From contig JAFGQR010000064.1 of NCBI GenBank assembly GCA_016935555.1, forward strand, positions 1 to 64,000: DNA of 64,000 bases, written 5' to 3'. Source of the DNA: Verrucomicrobiota bacterium (GTDB lineage Bacteria; Verrucomicrobiota; Verrucomicrobiia; Limisphaerales; JAFGQR01). The position numbers were made by a program, and so were the translations under genes. A model generated the notes under the pieces. That model had not been told where the DNA came from and ran no database searches. It saw nothing but the letters and a program-made list of their open reading frames with translations. Shown here in pieces: positions 52,303 through 60,005 of the stretch (its first letter is position 1; every line of letters begins with the position of its first letter).

Positions 52303-53394
52303 ATGACTTCCCGGGAACGCGTCTTGGCCGCGCTGGCGCACCGCGCCACGGACCGGGTGCCCCGATTGCTGTATGAGGAAGTGATCGGCTACACCCCGTC
52401 CATCGAAGGCCTGCTTCGGCGGCATTGCGCGCCGCGAACGCCGCGGGAGTTTTTCGGCATGGACCTGACGGCGGTGAGGGCCCATCCCACGGTGCTGCCG
52501 CGCTCCCGGTTTGCCGAGTGGCTGGGGCCCGGGGCGGCCGGCGCGCTGGCGAGCGGGCAGGTGGATGAGTGGGGGGTGTGGCGCCGGCCCGGCGGGTTCC
52601 ACCATTTCACCCGGATCGACGAGCCGCCCCTGCGTGGCATTCGGGAGATGTCGCGCCTCCGGGAATACCCGTGGCCGGATTTGGACGAGCCCTATCGTTT
52701 CGCGGGGTTGCGCGAGCGTGTGGACCGGCTGCACGGGGAGGGGCTGGCCGTCGTGGGATACGCCGGCTCGGTGTTCGAGCGTGCATGGTCGCTGCGCGGT
52801 TTTGAGGAGTTGATGATGGATCTGCTGGCCGCGCCCGAGGTGGCCCATTACTGCTGCGAGCGCACGGCGGCGTTGCAACAGCACGCGGCCGCGCAGTTTG
52901 CCCGCGCGGGTGTGGACATTGTGCTCACCGGCGACGACATTGCCGGCCAAAGCGGGCTGCTGATGCGCGTGGAGACGTGGCGCCAGTTCTTCAAACCGCG
53001 TCTCGCCGCCACGATCCGGTCCGTCAAATCCGCCAACGCCGACACGCGGGTGATGTATCATTCCGACGGCGACATTGGGCGTGTGGTTCCGGAGCTGATC
53101 GAGATCGGGGTGGACATTCTCAATCCCATCCAGCCGGAGTGCATGGATCCCGGGGCGCTCAAGCGCCAATTCGGCGGCCGCCTCTGCTTCTGGGGCACGG
53201 TCAGCGTCCAGCACACCATGCCCCTCGGCACCCCCGACCAGGTCCGCAGCGAGGTCCGCACCCGCATCCGCGACGTCGCCCGCCGCGGCGGCTTGATTCT
53301 GGCGCCCGCTCATGTGCTCGGCCCGGAAACGCCCTGGGACAATATCGCGGCGTTTTTCGAGGCTGCGGATGCGGCGCCGGTGCGGCGCGACTGA
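52303..53394 (+). CDS. Uroporphyrinogen decarboxylase (URO-D) family protein
   Basis: 363 residues with the URO-D-like fold: MTSRERVLAALAHRATDRVP at the start, VLTGDDIAGQSGLLMR, VMYHSDGDIGRVVPELIEIGVDIL and CFWGTVSVQHTMPLGTPDQV. This subgroup, abundant in Verrucomicrobiota and Planctomycetota, is more like corrinoid-dependent methyltransferases (MtaA/CmuA-type) than haem-making HemE. The YHSDG His and the Cys of PECMD would fit a zinc site, but this is inference. Gfo/Idh enzymes commonly lie next to such genes, as here (47-base gap), which suggests sugar or glycoside catabolism rather than haem synthesis. The start is the ATG of MTSRERVL. Confidence 0.85.
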   Translation: MTSRERVLAALAHRATDRVPRLLYEEVIGYTPSIEGLLRRHCAPRTPREFFGMDLTAVRAHPTVLPRSRFAEWLGPGAAGALASGQVDEWGVWRRPGGFHHFTRIDEPPLRGIREMSRLREYPWPDLDEPYRFAGLRERVDRLHGEGLAVVGYAGSVFERAWSLRGFEELMMDLLAAPEVAHYCCERTAALQQHAAAQFARAGVDIVLTGDDIAGQSGLLMRVETWRQFFKPRLAATIRSVKSANADTRVMYHSDGDIGRVVPELIEIGVDILNPIQPECMDPGALKRQFGGRLCFWGTVSVQHTMPLGTPDQVRSEVRTRIRDVARRGGLILAPAHVLGPETPWDNIAAFFEAADAAPVRRD

Positions 53395-53441
53395 ATTCCA
53401 ATTCCAATCCCAACCCCAACCCTCCCCGCCTCCACGCCCCG

Positions 53442-54734
53442 ATGAATCCCCCGCTCACCCTGGCTTGCATCGGCTGCGGCGCCCGCGCCCAGACCTACAC
53501 CCAACTCGCCGCGCGCCGGCCTGACCGCTTCGCCATCGTCGCCGGCGCGGACCCCGTCCCCGAACGCGTCGCCAAGATCCGCGGCATTTCGGGGCGCGAC
53601 GATTTCCGCGGGTTTGCGAGCGCGGCGGCGTTATTGGACGCGGGCAAGGTGGCGGACGTGATGATAGTGGCCACGCAGGACAACTCGCATTTTGAGTTTT
53701 GCCGCGGGGCATTGGAGCTGGGGTATGATGTGCTGCTCGAGAAACCCATCGCCACCCGCATCGAGCAGGTGCTTGAAATTGAGCGGCTGGCCGCGCGTGC
53801 GCGTCGCCGGGTGATGGTGTGTTTCGTCCTGCGGTTCGCGGCGTTTTACCGCAAGGTCCGGGAGATTCTCGAGTCGGGCGTGCTGGGCGACTTGGCGTCG
53901 GTGCAGGCCAGCGAAGGCGTGATGCCCTGGCACCAGGCGCACGCGTTCGTGCGCGGGCACTGGTCCGTGGTGGCGCACAGCTCGCCGATGCTCCTGTCCA
54001 AGTGCTGTCACGACATGGACATTGTCCACTGGCTGGCGGGACGCCCGTGCCGGCGCGTTGCCAGCTTCGGATCGCTCGAGTTCTTCCGGCCGGAGCGCGC
54101 CCCGGCCGGCGCGCCGGCGCGCTGCACCGATGGGTGTCCGGTGGGCGAGGCGTGCGCGTTCAACGCGCTGCGATACGCCACGGACCAGCGGGTGCCGTGG
54201 TTGCCGATGGTGTATGACCGCGCCATGGAGGCCGGCGCCGACGAGATCCGCGACTGGCTGCGCACCAGCCCGTGGGGCCGCTGCGTGTATCGGTGCGACA
54301 ACGACGCCGTGGACCGGCAGGTCCTGGCCATGGAATTCGAAGGCGGCCTGACGGGCACGTTCACCATGACCGCCTTTGAGAACGGGCGGCACGTCGAACT
54401 CTACGGCACGCGCGGCGTGCTGAAGGGCGGCGAGACCTACCGCAAACATTTCGGGGCGCACCTGGTGCTTTTCCCGCATGAAGGCCCGCCGGTGCGCTAC
54501 ACGGTGCAGGCCGAGGACGGCGGCTATGAATTGCATGGTGGCGGCGATGCCGGCCTGGTCAACGCGCTGTATGACGAAATGACCCGGCCGCCGGGCGCGC
54601 CTCTGGAGGCCGGGATCGAGTCCACCGTGCACAGCCACCTGCTGGCGTTCGCGGCGGAAGAATCGCGCCGGACCGGGCGCACGATCGAGCTGGAGCAGTT
54701 TCGCCGGGCCGCTCAGTCTGGCGGGGCATCCTGA
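53442..54734 (+). CDS. Gfo/Idh/MocA family oxidoreductase
   Basis: 430 residues. The NAD(P)-binding domain begins with LACIGCGARAQTY and contains LLEKPIATRIEQVLE, whose Lys-Pro is the family's catalytic EKP. The C-terminal alpha/beta domain has KCCHDMDIVHWLAG, with the conserved D-x-x-H. A Cys cluster (CTDGCPVGEAC-) near 225-237 is typical of a subgroup of these enzymes. Members oxidise or reduce sugars, polyols or inositols; the substrate is unknown. It follows the URO-D gene on the same strand, probably as one operon. Confidence 0.9.
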   Translation: MNPPLTLACIGCGARAQTYTQLAARRPDRFAIVAGADPVPERVAKIRGISGRDDFRGFASAAALLDAGKVADVMIVATQDNSHFEFCRGALELGYDVLLEKPIATRIEQVLEIERLAARARRRVMVCFVLRFAAFYRKVREILESGVLGDLASVQASEGVMPWHQAHAFVRGHWSVVAHSSPMLLSKCCHDMDIVHWLAGRPCRRVASFGSLEFFRPERAPAGAPARCTDGCPVGEACAFNALRYATDQRVPWLPMVYDRAMEAGADEIRDWLRTSPWGRCVYRCDNDAVDRQVLAMEFEGGLTGTFTMTAFENGRHVELYGTRGVLKGGETYRKHFGAHLVLFPHEGPPVRYTVQAEDGGYELHGGGDAGLVNALYDEMTRPPGAPLEAGIESTVHSHLLAFAAEESRRTGRTIELEQFRRAAQSGGAS

Positions 54735-54775
54735 GCGTGGGGTGGGCAAGAGCACACAGCAAGTGATGGGGTACA

Positions 54776-54804
54776 ACAAAAAGGCCACGCTCGACGCGTG
54801 GCCT
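54776..54804 (-). terminator. Rho-independent terminator for the 54-residue gene
   Basis: Read on the minus strand, AGGCCACGCGTCGAGCGTGGCC forms a GC-rich 9-bp stem followed by TTTTTG. It ends 26 bases after the stop codon of the small gene. Confidence 0.85.
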
Positions 54805-54829
54805 AAAGTCTTGGAATTCCGCGCGGGTT

Positions 54830-54994
54830 CTACGCCGAATTCTCCTCGGCCCAATCTCCCAACCTGATGATTTCCTTGATCTTGCGGCGCTCGTAACGGT
54901 GCTTTTGCGCCTTCATTGGGCGATCGTCAACCTTGCGGAACGGAGACTTGGGGTCTCTGATGATTTCAGTAATCGTGTCTATCGTCTTTGTCAT
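54830..54994 (-). CDS. Conserved-looking 54-residue basic protein
   Basis: 54 codons and a TAG stop, with product beginning MTKTIDTITEIIRDPKSPFR. The second half is basic and helical (KAQKHRYERRKIKEI), and the tail is acidic (WAEENSA). Base composition is much less GC-rich than in the neighbours. A canonical terminator follows, which is the best evidence that this short frame is a real transcript. There is no strong ribosome binding site (GTAAAG at about 15 bases). Basic, short and soluble, it may bind nucleic acid or a ribosomal component, but I recognise no family. Confidence 0.7.
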   Translation of the reverse strand: MTKTIDTITEIIRDPKSPFRKVDDRPMKAQKHRYERRKIKEIIRLGDWAEENSA

Positions 54995-55232
54995 ACAATC
55001 ACGCTTTACTTTGACCGTTCAGGGTTCATCGAGCGAATCCGATGCCAATCAGACTTTTGTGGAACGCACCTCATTGCACAACTGATTCGCACAGCGGAGA
55101 CTCGCCGTTTCATCATGGATTGGAACACCCTGGCTCCCCAAAGGTTCAAATTATTTTCCAGCTTTATTCCGAACCGCGTGCGCACAAAGCCCCAGAGTGC
55201 CCAGCTCGCAGACAGGCTCCGCCCCGAAGCCC

Positions 55233-56132
55233 TCAACCGCAAACAAAGGTCCCCGACCGCCACGGGCCGCACGTTCGCGCCACGACCAGCCGGCAGCCCG
55301 ACGCCTCATAAGCCCGTTGCACCGCCCCGAACTGGCGGGCGAGAATCCCGGCCAAAACCAGCCGACCCCCGCGCCCCACCCGGCTCAACAGCCGCGCGCG
55401 ATGGGCCAGCAGCAGCTCGCAGGTGAGATTCGCGCATACCACGTCGTAGCGCCGGCGCGCTCGCGCCGGCAGCGCGCCCACGTCGGCGCGCCGCCACCGG
55501 ATCAGGTGCCGCACTTTGTTTTGAGCGGCGTTGGCCCGTGCGACCCGCAATGCGCCGGCGTCCACGTCCAAGGCACTCACCGGCTCGCAGCCCAGCGTGG
55601 CTGCCGCAATCGCCAAAATGCCCGATCCCGTCCCCACATCGAGGAACGAGAGCGCGGGCTGCCGGCGCCGAATGCGCACCAATTGCGCCAGGCAGAACCG
55701 AGTGGTCGGGTGCTGGCCCGTGCCGAAACTCAATCCCGGATCCAGCACCACCACGGCCTGATCCCGCGCCGACTGCCGCCGGCTCCAGCTGGGCTTGATC
55801 AGCAACGTCTTTCCAAACACCAACGGCCGGAAATGCCGTTTCCATGAGTCTGCCCAATTTCGGCGATGCAACCGTTCCACACGCAGCGGGCCGGATCCTG
55901 CGTCCACCCCCGCCCGGCGCAGGGCTGCCAGGCCCGCCAGCAAGGCCGCCCGTTGGCGATGGCCCCATTCCGAACCGGGTTTCAGGTAGACGCTGGCGGT
56001 GGTGGACCGGTGTTGGGCGTCGGTCCAGATCGCCGGCGACTGTCCCCAGAGCCGTTGACAAAGCTCCACCACGGGTTCCTCGGCGCGGGGCGCGATGGCG
56101 ACCGACACTTTGCAGAGCATGCCTGGGTTCAT
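55233..56132 (-). CDS. prmA: Ribosomal protein L11 methyltransferase
   Basis: About 299 residues. PrmA trimethylates several positions of ribosomal protein L11. The SAM-binding core has DPGLSFGTGQHPTTRFCL, FLDVGTGSGILAIAAATLG and ALDVDAGALRVARANAAQN, and the catalytic loop reads CANLTCELLLAHR. The N-terminal substrate-recognition domain is shorter and more divergent than in E. coli. The exact start is unsure: the ATGs at 56138, 56132 and 56120 are all in frame, and I chose the middle one. The 54-residue gene lies downstream after a 238-base gap. Confidence 0.88.
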   Translation of the reverse strand: MNPGMLCKVSVAIAPRAEEPVVELCQRLWGQSPAIWTDAQHRSTTASVYLKPGSEWGHRQRAALLAGLAALRRAGVDAGSGPLRVERLHRRNWADSWKRHFRPLVFGKTLLIKPSWSRRQSARDQAVVVLDPGLSFGTGQHPTTRFCLAQLVRIRRRQPALSFLDVGTGSGILAIAAATLGCEPVSALDVDAGALRVARANAAQNKVRHLIRWRRADVGALPARARRRYDVVCANLTCELLLAHRARLLSRVGRGGRLVLAGILARQFGAVQRAYEASGCRLVVARTCGPWRSGTFVCG

Positions 56133-56233
56133 GCGCATGGCATTGATGCCCGAACGACCTACCACAGCGCCTGCCGGCTGGCCACCGTCTTTTTGTTTGA
56201 AACCCGGTGCGGATTGCGGCGAGAATCCGGCCC

Positions 56234-57040
56234 ATGAAGCATCCGCAGCTTTCGTCGCGTGGCGCCGTGGCTTCCGCCCGACGGGCCGGGCCGGCCTTCC
56301 TGCTGTTTTCCATGGGCTTTCTCCTGTGGCCGCCCGCACTTTTCCCGGCGCAAAAGGTCCTCACCGGGGACCGGATTCCGGTGGCGGGGGCGGAGTTGAT
56401 GGTGCATCCGGTCCACCACGCCAGCGTGGTGTTGGGCTGGAAGGGACTGGTCATTTATGTCGATCCGGTGGGAGGCGCCGGTCGTTACTCCAGCCTGCCC
56501 CAGCCCGACCTGATCCTGATCACCCATGCGCACAGCGACCACCTGGATATCGACACACTCAAGGCGCTGGCCCATGAGAACACGGCCGTCGTGGCGCCTT
56601 CGGGCGTTCTGAAACGGCTCCCCGACCCCCTCCGCACCTGGGCGCGAAGTCTGGACAACGGCCAGGCCAAACGCGTGGTAGGCGTGGGCATCGAAGCCAT
56701 TCCCGCCTACAACCTTGCTGGGGAACGCCAGAAGTATCATCCCAAAGGCCGCGGCAACGGTTACGTGCTGACCCTGGACTCCACCCGCGTTTACCTCAGT
56801 GGCGACACCGAGGACATTGCCGAGATGCGCGCCCTGACGAATATCCATGTGGCGTTTGTCTGCATGAACCTGCCTTACACCATGTCGGTCGAACAGGCCG
56901 CCAGCGCCGTCCGCGCGTTCCGGCCCAGGATCGTCTACCCCTATCACTATCGCGGCAGCGACCTGGACACCTTCAAACGGCTCGTCGGCACCGAGGGCGG
57001 CATCGAGGTCAGACTCCGGGACTGGTACAAGGAACCGTAG
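56234..57040 (+). CDS. Secreted MBL-fold metallohydrolase (UlaG-like)
   Basis: About 268 residues. A hydrophobic N-terminal signal (FLLFSMGFLLWPPALFPAQ) suggests export. The metal site is THAHSDHLD, with a further His in VYPYHYRG, a central Asp in YLSGDTEDIAE and a YVDPVGGAG motif, as in UlaG-type hydrolases. Known members hydrolyse lactones or phosphodiesters; no substrate can be assigned. I took the ATG of MKHPQLSSR. It is divergent from prmA. Confidence 0.82.
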   Translation: MKHPQLSSRGAVASARRAGPAFLLFSMGFLLWPPALFPAQKVLTGDRIPVAGAELMVHPVHHASVVLGWKGLVIYVDPVGGAGRYSSLPQPDLILITHAHSDHLDIDTLKALAHENTAVVAPSGVLKRLPDPLRTWARSLDNGQAKRVVGVGIEAIPAYNLAGERQKYHPKGRGNGYVLTLDSTRVYLSGDTEDIAEMRALTNIHVAFVCMNLPYTMSVEQAASAVRAFRPRIVYPYHYRGSDLDTFKRLVGTEGGIEVRLRDWYKEP

Positions 57041-57140
57041 CGAGCCGCGGGCTGACCGTTCCAACGTCTCACTTTTTTCTCGCCACACGCGGCCGGGATC
57101 CTTAAGGTGGAAGCCAATTCCGAACCATGGGTGATGGATT

Positions 57141-57611
57141 ATGGACGTGATCTTCAACTGCCCCCGCTGCGGCCAGGAACTCTCCGTTGACGCCTCCGCC
57201 ATCGGCTCCGAGATCGAGTGCCCGTCCTGCAACCAGACGATCGTCATCCCCGAAGGCAAAAGCGTTAAACCCCACGTTGTGGACGCCATCGCCTCCTCCG
57301 CCGCCGCCAAGGAGGAGAAGCATTTTTCGGTTCCCCAGTATGACAAGCCGACCGAAAGCCTGATCGCCAAGCCCCTCAAACCCATGGAGGTCGCCGCCCG
57401 CGAAAGCATCAAGATGCGCGTCAAGAGCATCCGGCGGTCGGACTGCTTCGAGGTGGGGAAGGACCATTTCGACGAGGTGGTGACGGCGTTCCTCGAGAAA
57501 ATCGGCGAGTCGAATGTCATCAGCATCAGCACCTTCAACTACACCCACATGGACCTCGCCACCCGCGCCTGGATCACCGACTACGGCGCGTTCATCGTCT
57601 ACCGCGGCTGA
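57141..57611 (+). CDS. Zinc-ribbon protein with conserved C-terminal domain
   Basis: 156 residues. An N-terminal zinc ribbon has four cysteines (FNCPRCG, Cys7 and Cys10; ECPSCN, Cys27 and Cys30), followed by a linker (about 35-95) and a domain of about 60 residues ending VISISTFNYTHMDLATRAWI and TDYGAFIVYRG. The tail reads like a small alpha/beta domain. I recognise no characterised homologue. The cysteine spacing resembles that of zinc ribbons in nucleic-acid-binding proteins. The start is the ATG of MDVIFNCPRCG. Confidence 0.82.
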   Translation: MDVIFNCPRCGQELSVDASAIGSEIECPSCNQTIVIPEGKSVKPHVVDAIASSAAAKEEKHFSVPQYDKPTESLIAKPLKPMEVAARESIKMRVKSIRRSDCFEVGKDHFDEVVTAFLEKIGESNVISISTFNYTHMDLATRAWITDYGAFIVYRG

Positions 57612-57886
57612 CCCCGCGCCCCGCGCCGTCTCAAATCCTGTCTAGCCAGGGATAACCTGGAGTGGCCATCGAGGGCGCAGTGTCTTTGCGCACGGCGGAG
57701 ACTCGGGAAACCGCAAGGGGCAGGGATAGATCCCACTTGTGAAAATGTGAACCATTTATCCCCCGGAAATTGCGAATTGCGAATTGAGAATTCCCCATTT
57801 TCAAATTTCTTTGGCTGGTCTGTTCGCCGGGCATGGGGTGGAATTGCCTTTACCCTCCACCGGCAAGAGATGGACCTTCGCCGGGC
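57612..57886. other. Intergenic region carrying heptad element copy C
   Basis: About 275 bases between same-strand genes. The only structure seen is the heptad element at 57734-57793. The EamA start lies in the last bases with no clear ribosome binding site. Confidence 0.5.
57734..57793. repeat. Heptad element copy C
   Basis: The head CACTTGTGAAAATGTGAAC is followed by a spacer and GAAATTG, CGAATTG, CGAATTG and AGAATTC, four 7-nt units in phase. It is the longest heptad run of the three copies on this strand and ends 94 bases before the EamA gene. Confidence 0.75.
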
Positions 57887-58723
57887 ATGCAACCGACGCG
57901 ACATCCCGTCCTGCTGCTGCTGGTGGCCGCCGGCCTGTGGAGCACCGGCGGCCTGTTGATCAAGCTCGTGGATTGGAACATCCTGGCCATCGCCGGCATG
58001 CGCAGCGCCGTCGCCGCCGTGACGATGCTCCTGCTGCTCGGCCGGCCGCGCTGGACCTTCTCCGCGCCGCAGGTGGCCGGGGCGGTGGCGTATGCCGGCA
58101 CCGTGGCACTGTTCGTCGCCGCCACCCGGCTCACCACCGCCGCCAACGCCATTTTTCTCCAATACACCGCCCCGATTTATGTCGCGATCCTTGGCGCCTG
58201 GTTTCTGCGGGAATACCCCAGCCGGCTCGATTACGCGCTGATGGCGCTCGCGCTGGCGGGGGTCGGCCTTTTCTTCATGGACCAGCTCAGCCTGGCCGGC
58301 TGGTGGGGGAATGTCTGCGCCCTTCTGAGCGGCTTCGCCTTTGCCTCGCTGGTCGTCCTGCTGCGCAAACAAAAGGACGCCACCCCGGTGGCGACGGTCC
58401 TGTTGGGGAACATTCTGACGGCGCTGGTATGTCTGCCGTTTGCCTCGCTGCCCCTGCCGGGGTTGACCTCGTGGGTGGGATTGCTGCTGCTGGGCGTTTT
58501 CCAGCTGGGCCTTTCGTATGTCTGCTATGCGCGGGCCATTCAACGGGTGCGCGCGCTGGAAGCCACCTTGATCGGCACGATCGAACCCATCCTCAACCCG
58601 CTTTGGGTGATGCTGATCCTGGGCGAAGTGCCGACCGCATGGGCGCTGGCCGGAGGCACGCTGGTGCTGGCCGCCGCCGCGCTGCGCGGCGTGGCCACCG
58701 CGCGGGTTTCCGGAGCCACCTGA
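57887..58723 (+). CDS. EamA (DMT superfamily) transporter
   Basis: About 278 residues with ten predicted membrane helices in two homologous halves. Conserved stretches are the N-terminal LLLVAAGLWSTGGLLIKLVD, TTAANAIFLQYTAPIYVAI, and TLIGTIEPILNPLWVMLILG in the second half. Members export amino acids, nucleobases, sugars or drugs; the substrate cannot be predicted. The start is the ATG of MQPTRHPVLL. It lies downstream of the heptad element and is convergent with the RmlD-like gene. Confidence 0.87.
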   Translation: MQPTRHPVLLLLVAAGLWSTGGLLIKLVDWNILAIAGMRSAVAAVTMLLLLGRPRWTFSAPQVAGAVAYAGTVALFVAATRLTTAANAIFLQYTAPIYVAILGAWFLREYPSRLDYALMALALAGVGLFFMDQLSLAGWWGNVCALLSGFAFASLVVLLRKQKDATPVATVLLGNILTALVCLPFASLPLPGLTSWVGLLLLGVFQLGLSYVCYARAIQRVRALEATLIGTIEPILNPLWVMLILGEVPTAWALAGGTLVLAAAALRGVATARVSGAT

Positions 58724-58818
58724 GGCCCGCACCAGCCGGGCGTCCGCAAACCGGCACCCGGACCCGGGGTGCAGTCCATGCCCAGCAGGCGGCCCGCCGG
58801 GGCGTCGGAAATCGCCCA

Positions 58819-59757
58819 TCAAGGGCCCCGCGAGGCGCCGCCCCGAGGGAACCATTCCCGATCGAGGCGCAGCAGCGCGCCGATCGAATCCCCGAACTCG
58901 CCCGGAGGCAGCCCCAGCAAATCCAGCCTCCGCGTGAGCATCCCCGCCCGAAGCGGACGCGGCGCGCGCTGCCGCAAGACGTCGGTCGGCACCGCTTCCA
59001 CGGCGAATTGTGGATGGCGGCGCAGCCCGTGGCGTTCGAACGCCTCCGCCAGCATCCGGGCCCATTCGGGACGCGTGCAGTCGGGACGCGGTCCGCCCAG
59101 GTGCCACAGGCCGGCGGCGCGTTGTTCGATCAGCGCCACGAGCCACCGGGCCAGGTCGCGCGCATCGGAAGGGTTGCCCTCCTGATCCGAAGGCAGCCGC
59201 AGGGTGGCGCCTTCGGTGAAGGCCCGGCGCACCTGGTAGGCGAAGTTCTTGCCGCGCGCCTCGGCGCCATACACGCAGATCACCCGGGCGATTAACGCCC
59301 CGTCCCCGGACGCCGCCTGCACGCGCCGTTCGCCTTCCCATTTCGAGCGGCTGTAAACATTGAGCGGGTTCGGCGTGGCGTCTTCCGTGTAGGGGCCCTC
59401 GCGCCCGTCGAACACGTAGCTGGTGGACAGGTAGGTGAAGTGGATGCCGCGTTGCCGGCACTCGCGCGCCAGGCGCCCGGGCTGCAGGGCGTTCTCCTCC
59501 AGCGCGCGTTCGGGCTGGTCCTCGCAGCCGTCGACCCAGGTGAATCCTGCCGCGTGGACCACCGCGTCCGGCCGGTGCCGCTGCAACAGTTCGGCAAAAC
59601 CCCGTTCGTCGCGCCCGTCAAACGGCACCAGGCCGGGCAGCGCCGCCTGGCGGTACGTGCCGGTCACGCGGTGTCCCGCGCCATCCGCGTGCCGCACCAC
59701 GTGCCATCCGATGAGGCCGGACCCGCCCACCACGAGAAGGTTCACCGGATGGTTCAT
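58819..59757 (-). CDS. RmlD-like SDR, dTDP-4-dehydrorhamnose reductase-like
   Basis: 312 residues. The extended SDR fold has VGGSGLIGWHV (10-20), which binds NAD(P), YLSTSYVFDG and the catalytic Tyr135 and Lys139 in NVYSRSKWEGE. The order resembles that of RmlD, the last step of dTDP-L-rhamnose synthesis, though no RmlA, B or C gene is next to it. The C-terminal half (LPSDQEGNPSDARDLARWL) matches the substrate-domain pattern of that family. It may act on another nucleotide sugar. I used the ATG of MNHPVNLLVV. Confidence 0.85.
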   Translation of the reverse strand: MNHPVNLLVVGGSGLIGWHVVRHADGAGHRVTGTYRQAALPGLVPFDGRDERGFAELLQRHRPDAVVHAAGFTWVDGCEDQPERALEENALQPGRLARECRQRGIHFTYLSTSYVFDGREGPYTEDATPNPLNVYSRSKWEGERRVQAASGDGALIARVICVYGAEARGKNFAYQVRRAFTEGATLRLPSDQEGNPSDARDLARWLVALIEQRAAGLWHLGGPRPDCTRPEWARMLAEAFERHGLRRHPQFAVEAVPTDVLRQRAPRPLRAGMLTRRLDLLGLPPGEFGDSIGALLRLDREWFPRGGASRGP

Positions 59758-60005
59758 CGCGCGGCGCGTTTTGAAAGTCAAGGATTCCAACCCACCCCCG
59801 CCCCAGCGCATCCCCATACCGCCGGCCGCGGCCCCACCGCGGGACCGCGCTCCGCCACCGACAATCCCCGGATCCACCGCCGCGCGGCGGGGTCTGCGGA
59901 TTGAGATGGACACCCCTGATGGAATCGGGGTAAGGAACAGGCGAACCCGGCGATGAGCCGCGAGACGCGTTCGACAGCAAAGCTCGATCCGACCGAATGT
60001 GACCC

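Noticed and set aside
55197-55847. A 216-residue plus-strand frame over prmA
   Set aside because: Pro/Arg/Ala-rich shadow of a gene with clear SAM-binding motifs.
55306-56454. A 382-residue minus-strand frame overlapping prmA
   Set aside because: It is in another frame than the motif-bearing sequence and shows no domain.
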